From contig OODV01000008.1 of assembly GCA_900299555.1 (NCBI GenBank), positions 1 to 46,111 of the forward strand: a DNA stretch of 46,111 bases. Direction: 5' to 3'. The translations under genes and the position numbers were made by a program. The notes below the pieces were generated by a model. The model searched no databases and was not told where the DNA came from. It saw only the letters and a program-made list of their open reading frames with translations. This document shows, piece after piece, positions 34,712-42,517 of the stretch. Origin of the DNA: an uncultured Endozoicomonas sp. GTDB lineage: Bacteria > Pseudomonadota > Gammaproteobacteria > Pseudomonadales > Endozoicomonadaceae. The stretch's first letter is position 1, and every line of letters begins with the position of its first letter.

Positions 34712-35866
34712 ATGATTGAAGGTTCCCCCAAATATCATCCTGTTATCCATGACTCACAGAGAGGTGAGCAACAGCCAGAATCCCCTGATAACGACACTCA
34801 AATTTTTGGCACAAGATCCATCAAAACTGCAACATCAGAAAAACAACTAACAGAATCCCTTGAAGACAGACAAAAGAGAAGGGCCCTTATTAAATACAAA
34901 TGGTTCAATGAGTTCTCTACAATCCAGTCCCTCGGAACAAGTACAATTGAAAGTCAAGCCCACTCTCTACCAGCGACAGCCACTAAGGAAAACAATAAAA
35001 CCCATAAGAAACCAGCCGACTCTAATGAAATACAGACAGACATCAATGAATCTCATGTGGCAAGGTCTGAAATGAGACGCTTATTACTCGATGGATTTAT
35101 ATTTCCCGAATATACCCGAGAGGTTATGAATCGATGCATACTGGCAGATTGTGTCAAAAAGCACTTTTCAGAAAAACCGGGAGGTATGTTTAGAAAGAGT
35201 ATTAGATTAACACCTATCAAACATGCTATTGAAGTTTTTTCCGTAAACAGGCTGTCAAATGAAGTTCTGAATAGCCCCCTTGGTTCTGCTCAACTGTTCA
35301 AAAAAATGCATGAAACACATAAGCTTTTTACATCAGAAACATTTGTTCTTTTAGCAAACGTAATTAAATATGAAGTTGATAAACCTGAAGATCAAAAAGA
35401 TGACGAAATGAGAGCTGCTGAAAAAATTCTCACCAAAGCCAAACAAAACATGACCACTGATGACCGGAATCGGCTAACCGTCAGCATGAAAGTCATGAGG
35501 CATGCCTATTTCCATGCACCAATCGAATCAAAGAATGAAGACCTTGGTGCTGTTGTTTCAAAAGAGGCTCTAGCAGGATTATTTGCAGAGTCTGCATTTC
35601 CACACACTGAAGATATGTCCGCTGCCTATGGAAGGTTAGAAGATATTTCAGTTGCACAAACGTCAAAGTCAAAAGTGTGCTCATCCAATACACGGAGAGC
35701 CAACCCCCTTGCAAGACCCTTTATGCAGTGTACTTCCTCTCATAGTGAGCAAAAGAAAAAGAGCAGTAAATCTGACGATAGAAAGTTAACTTCATCTTTA
35801 ATTCCAAAAGATGAAATAGCGCATCGAAGAATGATAATGGAAGTTATTCTACAAATGTCTGAATGA
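34712..35866 (+). CDS. RhoGAP-like domain protein (candidate host-directed effector)
   Basis: A 384-residue hydrophilic protein without a signal peptide. Residues about 135-300 follow the order of a RhoGAP domain: a helix ending VMNRCILADCVKKHF, then GGMFRKS with Arg161 at the arginine-finger position (GIFRxSG in eukaryotic GAPs), IKHAIEVF, then TFVLLANVIKYEV, NRLTVSMKVMRHAYFH (like NRxTLxxLMxHL) and VSKEALAGLFAESAF (like MTxENLAxVFxPxLL). N- and C-terminal tails are low in complexity. RhoGAPs stimulate GTP hydrolysis by Rho GTPases, which bacteria lack, so a host role is implied. This is a by-eye match and needs structural confirmation. The gene is A/T-rich. Confidence 0.5.
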   Translation: MIEGSPKYHPVIHDSQRGEQQPESPDNDTQIFGTRSIKTATSEKQLTESLEDRQKRRALIKYKWFNEFSTIQSLGTSTIESQAHSLPATATKENNKTHKKPADSNEIQTDINESHVARSEMRRLLLDGFIFPEYTREVMNRCILADCVKKHFSEKPGGMFRKSIRLTPIKHAIEVFSVNRLSNEVLNSPLGSAQLFKKMHETHKLFTSETFVLLANVIKYEVDKPEDQKDDEMRAAEKILTKAKQNMTTDDRNRLTVSMKVMRHAYFHAPIESKNEDLGAVVSKEALAGLFAESAFPHTEDMSAAYGRLEDISVAQTSKSKVCSSNTRRANPLARPFMQCTSSHSEQKKKSSKSDDRKLTSSLIPKDEIAHRRMIMEVILQMSE

Positions 35867-35867
35867 A

Positions 35868-36080
35868 TATTTTGGAACGATACGAATCTATATCCTTGAA
35901 AAGCATACCAATGCTAACCAAAACCACTATAAACAAAAGCCGTGTTATCTTGATACCCATAATCCTGTAAATGTTGAAATTTATAAACGACTGGGATTTC
36001 ACGTTGCAGAAAAAACAACGGTTCCCGGTGGCGAACTGAGTCATTGGAGTATGATTCGCACACCTGAATTTATCAGCTAG
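35868..36080 (+). pseudogene. C-terminal remnant of a GNAT acetyltransferase
   Basis: A frame without start codon or N-terminal half reads YLDTHNPVNVEIYKRLGFHV then WSMIRTPEFIS and stops at 36078-36080. NxxxYxxxGF is the last conserved block of GNAT acetyltransferases. The acetyl-CoA binding part is absent, so this is a fragment. It begins immediately after the stop of the preceding gene. Confidence 0.55.
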
Positions 36081-36337
36081 AAAGTGCTCAATAAACAGTC
36101 TCTTCAGGTCACTTAGACGACCTCTTCCTGTTGATGTAAGTCATGACTTTTCAGCCATTAAGTTTTATTGATTAAAGTCAATTAATTGAGTGGTGACTGA
36201 CTTGCGTCAGGTCATCATCACACCTTCCCTGCACTGATAGCCTTCTCACAACTGATACGCCGCCTGGAAATGACCTGCGTTCTCCAACTTCCGGCTGCTA
36301 TTTCAGAATCAAAAGCAATCGCAGTTGCGAGGAAGTC
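36081..36337. promoter_or_regulatory. Upstream region of the eutH-eutA-pduO-eutG set
   Basis: This 257-base A/T-rich interval precedes four same-strand ethanolamine genes. It contains several short inverted repeats, including TTGATTAAAGTCAA and TGACTTGCGTCA, that could be regulator sites, and GAGGAAG before eutH. No regulator gene (EutR type) is seen nearby. Confidence 0.35.
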
Positions 36338-37447
36338 ATGAGTATCAACGATATTATTCTCTATATCATGGTGGGGTTCATGGTGCTGGGCGCCGTGGAT
36401 AAAATGCTGGGTAATCGCTGGGGCTACGGCGAAAAGTTCGAAGAAGGCTTTATGGCCATGGGTGCCCTGGCACTGGCCATGATCGGTGTTATCTGTCTGG
36501 CTCCCGTGCTGAACACCGTTCTGACACCGGTTCTGGCGCCCATCTATAACGCCCTGGGTGCTGACCCAGCCATGTTTGCAGGTACGCTTCTGGCGAACGA
36601 CATGGGTGGCTACCCACTGGCCAAAGAGATGACCACAAACCCGGACATCGCCAACTTCTCCGGCCTTATCCTCGGTGCCATGATGGGCCCAACCATCGTA
36701 TTCACCATTCCCGTTGCACTGGGCATTATCGCTAAAGAAGATACTCAGTATCTGGCACGCGGCGTACTGATCGGCTTGACTACCGTACCTGTCGGTGCGC
36801 TGGTTGGCGGCCTGATCGCTGGTCTCGGTATCGGTACCATTGTTGTTAACCTGATTCCGGTTATTATCGTTGCTGCTGCTATCGCTCTTGGCCTGAAGCT
36901 GGCTCCACAAAAAATGATCGGCGGCTTTGAAGTCTTCGGTAAGGGTGTGGTTATTCTGATCACTGCCGCCCTGGCTGCCGCTGTGATTGAAGCCCTGACC
37001 GGTTTCGTCGTTATTCCTGGCATGGCTCCATTCTCTGATGGTGTTGCTACCGTTGGCCACATTGCCATGGTTCTGGCGGGAGCCTTCCCACTGGTACACT
37101 TCATTACCACCAAGTTCAACAAGCCTCTGATGGCCGTTGGCCGTTCCATGGGTATGGGTGAAACTGCTGCTGCAGGTCTGGTAGCTACTCTGGCTGACAG
37201 TATCGCCATGTTCAACATCATGAAGGACATGGACAACCGCGGCAAAATCATCAACGTTGCCTTCGCCGTCAGTGCTTCTTTTGCCCTGGGTGATCACCTG
37301 GGTTATACCGCTGCCGTCAACAGCGAAATGATCTCTGCCATGATTGTTGGCAAGCTGGTAGGTGGTGTTACTGCAGTAATCATCGCCATTCTGGTCACCA
37401 GAGATATGGCTGAAAAGCAGGGCTCACTGAAAGCCAAACACGCTTAA
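36338..37447 (+). CDS. eutH: Ethanolamine permease EutH
   Basis: An integral membrane protein of 369 residues with about ten hydrophobic segments. Family motifs are IILYIMVGFMVLGAVDKMLG at the start, FAGTLLANDMGGYPLAKEM, and a late ALGDHLGYTA. EutH carries ethanolamine into the cell and matters mainly at low pH or low substrate. It is somewhat shorter than E. coli EutH (408). It begins a same-strand set with eutA, the adenosyltransferase and the alcohol dehydrogenase, but a terminator follows it, so transcription may drop after this gene. Confidence 0.93.
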   Translation: MSINDIILYIMVGFMVLGAVDKMLGNRWGYGEKFEEGFMAMGALALAMIGVICLAPVLNTVLTPVLAPIYNALGADPAMFAGTLLANDMGGYPLAKEMTTNPDIANFSGLILGAMMGPTIVFTIPVALGIIAKEDTQYLARGVLIGLTTVPVGALVGGLIAGLGIGTIVVNLIPVIIVAAAIALGLKLAPQKMIGGFEVFGKGVVILITAALAAAVIEALTGFVVIPGMAPFSDGVATVGHIAMVLAGAFPLVHFITTKFNKPLMAVGRSMGMGETAAAGLVATLADSIAMFNIMKDMDNRGKIINVAFAVSASFALGDHLGYTAAVNSEMISAMIVGKLVGGVTAVIIAILVTRDMAEKQGSLKAKHA

Positions 37448-37457
37448 TCCCCATTGA

Positions 37458-37488
37458 GTGCTGTCGGCTCGCTGACAGCGCTTTTTTT
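37458..37488 (+). terminator. Rho-independent terminator after eutH
   Basis: GTGCTGTC / GACAGCGC stem (one G-U pair) with an 8-base loop followed by seven T residues, 11 bases past the eutH stop. It may attenuate eutA, which starts 100 bases on. Confidence 0.8.
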
Positions 37489-37590
37489 ATTTCTTTTCAT
37501 TTCGTTTTCATCTCGTCTGTTTCAGTTTTTCTATTGCCTCATTTCAAGTCGTAGAAAAACTCAAGCAGATGCCTCTAAACCGGAGCAGCC

Positions 37591-39033
37591 ATGCGCGAAG
37601 AAATTCTCAGTGCCGGCATTGATATTGGTACCTCAACCACTCAGCTGGTCTTTACCCGGATGTTCCTGGAGAACGTCTCCCCGGGCGCCATGATTCCCAA
37701 AGTGGAAATCGTCGATCGTCAGGTTATTTACCGTAGCCAGGTTCACTTCACCCCACTACTTTCGCCAACCATGATTGATGCCGAAAAAGTTCGGCAGCTG
37801 ATGGAGCAGGAGTTCATTAATGCTGGCGTCAATGCTGCTGATATTGATACCGGCGCAGTCATCATCACCGGTGAAACTGCACGCAAGGAAAATGCACGAC
37901 AGGTTGCTGATGCATTAAGCCTTCTTGCCGGTGATTTCGTGGTTGCCACTGCAGGCCCGGATCTTGAAAGCATTATCTCCGGTAAAGGTGCCGGTGCCGC
38001 GAAGCAGTCCTTTGACAAAAACAGTATTGTGGCCAATCTCGATATTGGCGGAGGCACCACCAACATCGCTACCTATGATGTGGGTGAAGTCGTTGACACT
38101 ACCTGTCTGGACATTGGTGGCCGCCTGATAAAATTTGAGAAAGGTGGCACTGAAGTTACTTACATTTCCGAAAAATGGCAGGAAATGACCCGCCGTATGG
38201 GCATGCCGGTGAAGGTCGGCGATCAGCTGAATCGAAACCAGATTGACCGGATCATTGATCGAATGGTTGAGATTCTCGAAGAGGTCATGGGTCTCAAGCC
38301 TGCAACGGATGACCTGGCATTTCTTATCGGTCGTGGCACCAGTGACCTGCATCGTAACTACCGTCTGGATCAGATCTGCTTCTCCGGTGGCGTTGCCGTT
38401 CATATCTATGATCAGGAGCCTTCTGCCTCCGACTATCAATACGGTGATTTAGGCGTACTGCTGGGCAAAGCCATACGTCAATCGTCACTGTTCAAACAGA
38501 TTTCTGTTTTTGATGCGGTGGAAACCATTCGTGCGACGGTAATTGGCGCAGGCTCTCATGCCACGGATATCAGTGGCAGTACCATCAATTTTTCCCGTGA
38601 TGTCTTTCCCATCAAAAACGTTCCAGCATTAAGACTTTCCCTCAAAGATGAGTCACTGCCAGCCAGTGAACTGGCAAAAACCATCCACGAAAAACTGTCC
38701 TGGTTTGACCTTGAAACCGGTGCGCAACACGTTGCCCTGGCACTGAAAGGGCCCAAAAATCCGGATTTCCAGTACGTTCAGGAGCTGGCTGATATCATCA
38801 TCCAGGGCATGGACGTGATGATTCAATTACCCCAGCCACTGATTGTGATTGTCGAAGAAGACTTTGGCAAAGTGCTGGGACAGAGTATCGAGGCGAAGCT
38901 GAAATACAGCAAAGAGGTCATTTGTATCGACAGCATCAGTGTCAAAGACGGTGACTATATCGATATTGGCAAGCCTCTGGCAGACGGCAAAGTCCTGCCC
39001 GTTATCGTGAAAACACTGGTATTTGGTTATTGA
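37591..39033 (+). CDS. eutA: Ethanolamine ammonia-lyase reactivase EutA
   Basis: A 480-residue protein with the full EutA pattern: [89 protein letters not shown] and the C-terminal [10 protein letters not shown] and [11 protein letters not shown]. It is an ATP-driven chaperone that releases inactivated cobalamin from EutBC. This copy is closer to E. coli EutA than the paralogue at 28975. GGAG precedes the ATG. Its TGA is followed directly by the adenosyltransferase ribosome binding site. Confidence 0.94.
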   Translation: MREEILSAGIDIGTSTTQLVFTRMFLENVSPGAMIPKVEIVDRQVIYRSQVHFTPLLSPTMIDAEKVRQLMEQEFINAGVNAADIDTGAVIITGETARKENARQVADALSLLAGDFVVATAGPDLESIISGKGAGAAKQSFDKNSIVANLDIGGGTTNIATYDVGEVVDTTCLDIGGRLIKFEKGGTEVTYISEKWQEMTRRMGMPVKVGDQLNRNQIDRIIDRMVEILEEVMGLKPATDDLAFLIGRGTSDLHRNYRLDQICFSGGVAVHIYDQEPSASDYQYGDLGVLLGKAIRQSSLFKQISVFDAVETIRATVIGAGSHATDISGSTINFSRDVFPIKNVPALRLSLKDESLPASELAKTIHEKLSWFDLETGAQHVALALKGPKNPDFQYVQELADIIIQGMDVMIQLPQPLIVIVEEDFGKVLGQSIEAKLKYSKEVICIDSISVKDGDYIDIGKPLADGKVLPVIVKTLVFGY

Positions 39034-39043
39034 GGTTCATCTG

Positions 39044-39628
39044 ATGTCTGAGCAGGAACACAATCGGCTGTCCAAAATTTACACGCGTACCGGAGATAAA
39101 GGCACGACCGGATTGGGAGACCAAAGACGTGTATCAAAAACCCATGAGCGTATTGAAGCGATTGGAGCCGTTGACGAACTGAACACCTGGATGGGGCTGC
39201 TGATCAGTGAGCTGAAAGAAGTTCAGCTCATGCGTCACCGACTTCAAAAACCATTAGAGAATATTCAGCACCGCTTGTTTGACCTGGGTGGTGAACTGGC
39301 CATGCCAGGCTACCAGTTAATCCAGGCTTCCTTTGTTACGGATCTTGAAAAAACACTGGATGAATTTAACGACAACCTGCCACCTCTGAAGAATTTTATC
39401 TTACCCGGTGGATCCCAGTTAGCCTGCTACTGCCATATGGTCAGAACCATTTCCCGCAGGGCTGAGCGCAGAGTGATCGCCGCTAAAGAAGCGGGTGAAG
39501 CCATCAATCCTCCCCTGATGCAGTATCTGAACCGGCTTTCAGATCTGATGTTTGTACTGGCCAGAGTGGTTGCCAGGCAGTCCGGTGGCGAGGTGCTCTG
39601 GCAGCAGTCAAAGAAGCAAAAGATTTAG
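39044..39628 (+). CDS. pduO: PduO-type cob(I)alamin adenosyltransferase
   Basis: A 194-residue PduO/MMAB-type enzyme, recognised from IYTRTGDKGTTGLGDQRRVSK, then RIEAIGAVDELNTWMG, FILPGGSQLACYCHMVRTISRRAERR and LNRLSDLMFVLARVV. It transfers adenosine from ATP to cob(I)alamin to make the lyase cofactor. Most ethanolamine operons of enterobacteria use EutT, a different fold, so this is a substitution from the propanediol-type toolkit. ATG 39044 is chosen for the GAGG eight bases upstream. It lies 22 bases before the eutG ribosome-binding and start region, so translation is likely coupled. Confidence 0.93.
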   Translation: MSEQEHNRLSKIYTRTGDKGTTGLGDQRRVSKTHERIEAIGAVDELNTWMGLLISELKEVQLMRHRLQKPLENIQHRLFDLGGELAMPGYQLIQASFVTDLEKTLDEFNDNLPPLKNFILPGGSQLACYCHMVRTISRRAERRVIAAKEAGEAINPPLMQYLNRLSDLMFVLARVVARQSGGEVLWQQSKKQKI

Positions 39629-39650
39629 TCATACATTTGAAGGCCACACT

Positions 39651-41018
39651 GTGAAAAAGCAGTTAATCAGAGAGTCAAACCTGCAGTCATTCTGTCAGGG
39701 GGATCAGCTCTACCTACAGCCCGGTTTCATTCTGTCACCAGGAGCTTTGGATAAAGCACGGGATCTGGGCATCAAAATCGTTCGTGATAACGCTGATTGC
39801 AGCAGTGATGAAATAGTCAGCCAGAGCCAGCAACAAGCAGCCTCAGAAGCACATTCGTCAGCATCACCTGCTGGTCACGAATTCATTATGCCCCGCCAGA
39901 GCCTGCTGGGCTTTGGGTGTCTGAACCAGGGCATTGAACGACTAAAGGCGCTTAATTGTAAAAAAGTGCTGGTTGTCACCGATGCAGTGCTGAATAAAAC
40001 AGGTCTGGTGAGCTCGGTCACGGACCGCTTTGTTGCCCAAGGCATTGATGCTGTGATCTATGACGGTACTCTGCCTAACCCAACCACCGCCAATGTCAGC
40101 GAAGGGCTGGCCATGCTCAACCGTCATCAGTGCGATACTGTGGTGTCCCTGGGCGGTGGTTCACCTCATGACTGTGCCAAAGCCATTGCCCTGCTGGCGA
40201 CCAATGGTGGCGAAATCAAAGATTACGAAGGTGTGGATAAGTCCACAAATCCCTGCCTGCCCCTGGTCGCTATTAACACCACAGCAGGCACCGCTTCCGA
40301 GATGACCCGGTTCTGCATCATCACCAATGAGCAGACTCATATCAAAATGGCCATCGTTGACCAGAATGTAACGCCAGCCATTGCCATTAATGACCCGGAA
40401 CTGATGCTTGGCATGCCTGCTGGTCTCACTGCCGCAACAGGGATGGATGCCCTGACCCACGCCATTGAAGCCTTCCTGTCTGCCAATGCAAGCCCTGTCA
40501 CCGATGCGGTAGCCAGTAAAGCGATCAAGCTGGTTGCCCAATACCTGCCTCGTGCGGTTAAAGATGGCACTGACCGAAAAGCCAGAGAGCAGATGGCCTA
40601 CGCTCAGTATATGGCTGGTATGGCTTTTAACAGCAGCGGCCTTGGTTATGTTCATGCCATGGCTCATCAGCTGGGGGGAAAATATGGTCTGCCTCATGGG
40701 ATTTGTAATGCCATTCTGCTTCCCCATGTCATGACCTACAACCTGCCGGTATCAGCTGAAAAGCTCTCGGATGTTGCCCGCTATCTGGGTTGTGATGTGT
40801 ACGGGCTTGGCGCTCAGGAAGCAGCAGTGCTCGGCATTAAAGAAGTTTGTCGTCTACTGTTGGAAGTTGGCGTACCAGCCAGCCTTACTGAGCAGGGCGT
40901 CAAAGTAGAAGATATTCCAGAGATGGCTATCAATGCGTTGAAAGATGCCTGTGCAGCAACCAACCCAAGACAGGGAACCCAAGCAGAGATTGAACAAATC
41001 TTTAAAAATGCCCTGTGA
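39651..41018 (+). CDS. eutG: EutG-like iron-containing alcohol dehydrogenase with N-terminal docking-type module
   Basis: A 455-residue protein starting at GTG 39651 (GAAGG seven bases upstream). Residues 1-47 (LIRESNLQSF, then YLQPGFILSPGALDKARDLGIKIVR) match the EutQ/EutT N-terminal module. A Ser/Ala/Gln-rich linker (about 48-75) follows. The rest is a group III alcohol dehydrogenase with VVSLGGGSPHDCAKAIALL (NAD), NTTAGTASEMTRFCII, DALTHAIEAF and YVHAMAHQLGGKYGLPHG, which hold the metal-binding Asp and His residues. It would reduce acetaldehyde to ethanol and recycle NADH inside the compartment. E. coli EutG lacks this N-terminal module. Confidence 0.9.
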   Translation: MKKQLIRESNLQSFCQGDQLYLQPGFILSPGALDKARDLGIKIVRDNADCSSDEIVSQSQQQAASEAHSSASPAGHEFIMPRQSLLGFGCLNQGIERLKALNCKKVLVVTDAVLNKTGLVSSVTDRFVAQGIDAVIYDGTLPNPTTANVSEGLAMLNRHQCDTVVSLGGGSPHDCAKAIALLATNGGEIKDYEGVDKSTNPCLPLVAINTTAGTASEMTRFCIITNEQTHIKMAIVDQNVTPAIAINDPELMLGMPAGLTAATGMDALTHAIEAFLSANASPVTDAVASKAIKLVAQYLPRAVKDGTDRKAREQMAYAQYMAGMAFNSSGLGYVHAMAHQLGGKYGLPHGICNAILLPHVMTYNLPVSAEKLSDVARYLGCDVYGLGAQEAAVLGIKEVCRLLLEVGVPASLTEQGVKVEDIPEMAINALKDACAATNPRQGTQAEIEQIFKNAL

Positions 41019-41036
41019 TGCCAAAAAAGCGTAAAC

Positions 41037-41072
41037 CTCGTTCCCACGCTCTGCGTGGGAACGAGACTTTTT
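41037..41072. terminator. Strong bidirectional hairpin between convergent genes
   Basis: A perfect 13-bp stem (CTCGTTCCCACGC / GCGTGGGAACGAG) with a TCT loop followed by ACTTTTT, placed between the eutG stop and the stop of the leftward receptor gene. The same core is a familiar REP-like sequence scattered in many gammaproteobacterial genomes. Confidence 0.75.
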
Positions 41073-41869
41073 CATAACTTACTGATGCTTGACCGGGAGC
41101 GTAAACCGGCAAAATAGTCTGCAGCCAGCTTTAACCGACTTCCTGTCCAGCAAAACATTTCACCATCAACAAGTTTTGCCTTGGCTACAACACCAAGCTC
41201 TGCATACTCCTGACAATGCTTCTCTTTAAATGGATAAGGCTCAGAAGATAAGAGCAGTAGATCCGGTTTTTCTGCTTTTAACTGCTCAATAGTCACCTCT
41301 GGGTAACGGTCCAGGTCCTCAAATACATTCTCCATACCACAATGCTTCAGCATCTCATTGATGAACGTATTGCCTGCTGCAACGCGATAGGGTTTTCGCC
41401 AGATAAAATAAGCCACACGAAGCGTCTTTCCAGAACTTAACCGTGACATTTTGGTTCTGATGTCACTTACGATGGCGTTGGCTTTGTCTTCTGTATTTGT
41501 TAACTGCCCCACTGAAGTAATCATGGCCAGAGCATCATCCAGATTATGAATATCACAAAGCCAGGTTGGGTGTTTCTGCTGTAGTTGCTCAATGCCCTCT
41601 TTGTAGTTCTCCTCCTTGTTACCGAGGATTAAATCCGGCTGCAAGGCATCAATAGCTTCAAAATCAAACGTCTTTGGACCACCAATGACCACTTTTTCTT
41701 TACGTGCCCGCTCTGGGTGAACACAGTAACGTGTTACGCCAAAAATCCGGTCTTCCAGACCGAGATCAAACAACAGTTCTGTCATTGATGGAACCAGAGA
41801 GACAATCCTCACAGGCTTATCACTAACATCTACTGAATACTGCATCTGATCAATGAACTGGCGGGACAT
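41072..41869 (-). CDS. BtuF-like helical-backbone metal/cobalamin receptor, cytosolic
   Basis: The 265-residue protein has the TroA/BtuF fold pattern: RIVSLVPSMTELLFDLGL, then ERARKEKVVIGGPKTFDFEAI and LQPDLILGNKEEN, then a long helix and a second lobe with AGNTFINEMLKHCGMENVF and EQLKAEKPDLLLLSSEPYPF. BtuF binds vitamin B12 in the periplasm, but this protein has no signal peptide. Cytosolic members are known but not well understood. Its position beside B12-dependent ethanolamine genes makes cobalamin a likely ligand. ATG 41869 is preferred because GAGG lies eight bases upstream, and ATG 41875 is in the same frame. Confidence 0.75.
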   Translation of the reverse strand: MSRQFIDQMQYSVDVSDKPVRIVSLVPSMTELLFDLGLEDRIFGVTRYCVHPERARKEKVVIGGPKTFDFEAIDALQPDLILGNKEENYKEGIEQLQQKHPTWLCDIHNLDDALAMITSVGQLTNTEDKANAIVSDIRTKMSRLSSGKTLRVAYFIWRKPYRVAAGNTFINEMLKHCGMENVFEDLDRYPEVTIEQLKAEKPDLLLLSSEPYPFKEKHCQEYAELGVVAKAKLVDGEMFCWTGSRLKLAADYFAGLRSRSSISKL

Positions 41870-41907
41870 TCTCATGACCTCAATATTGATGTGCCGGACT
41901 GGATATT

Positions 41908-41940
41908 AAAAAGCCCACTTGCCAAAGACAAATGGGCTTT
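41908..41940 (-). terminator. Terminator after the PduT-like gene
   Basis: On the minus strand AAAGCCCA ... TGGGCTTT with a TTAAT tail, about 25 bases downstream of the shell gene. The stem continues with one mismatch into the loop. Confidence 0.65.
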
Positions 41941-41963
41941 GCTGTATCACTTTAAACCGTTGT

Positions 41964-42512
41964 TTAAAGCAGCTTCTGGAAAAACTCTTTGGTGGGTGAC
42001 GGTATCACGGTCTTGCCAATCAGCATACCGGCATCCCTGGCCGCCATCACACCAGCATCAACGGCCGCATTCACGGCAGAGAGCTCACCGGTCATCACGA
42101 TAAATGACTTACCACCAATGGCCATAGCCAGACGTACTTCAATCATTTTAACGTCAGCAGCCTTGGCAGCAGCATCAGCAGCAATCACTGCAGAGGCAAC
42201 ACTGAAGAACTCAATAACGCCAACCGAACTTACCTGACTGATGTCGTTAGAACCACTGAGTCCTGCCAGCAGTTCATCATGGATATTGGCAATCAACAGA
42301 CGATCGACTATCGTCTGGCGACCCACCTCTTCACCGGCTTCAACTGAAGCCCTGACCGCCGCTACATCACCGGAAACAATGATCAGATATTTGCCAGGGC
42401 AAATGGTTTTGGCTTCTTCCAGACGGATATCCGCAGCCTTGGTCATGGCGTCCGCGGCTTCCATACCCTTTGCAATGCTGGTGAACTCCAGCAGACCTAA
42501 TGCTTTACTCAT
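41964..42512 (-). CDS. pduT: PduT-like tandem BMC-T shell protein lacking the cluster-binding cysteine
   Basis: A 182-residue protein with two BMC domains. The first (about 1-90) has ALGLLEFTSIAKGMEAADAM and TICPGKYLIIVSGDVAAV. The second (about 95-182) has VGVIEFFSVASAVIAADAAAKAA and AIGGKSFIVMTGELSAVNAAV. PduT forms trimers with a central pore, where Cys134 of Salmonella PduT (GIGGKCYMV) holds a [4Fe-4S] cluster for electron transfer. Here the residue is Ser (IGGKSF), so cluster binding as known is unlikely. It is co-transcribed with the PduS-like gene five bases upstream. Confidence 0.88.
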   Translation of the reverse strand: MSKALGLLEFTSIAKGMEAADAMTKAADIRLEEAKTICPGKYLIIVSGDVAAVRASVEAGEEVGRQTIVDRLLIANIHDELLAGLSGSNDISQVSSVGVIEFFSVASAVIAADAAAKAADVKMIEVRLAMAIGGKSFIVMTGELSAVNAAVDAGVMAARDAGMLIGKTVIPSPTKEFFQKLL

Positions 42513-42517
42513 TCTGT

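Noticed and set aside
36218-37297. Minus-strand frame of 359 codons across eutH
   Set aside because: Its composition is His/Gln/Asn-rich and it mirrors the hydrophobic codons of EutH. No ribosome binding site or known motif.
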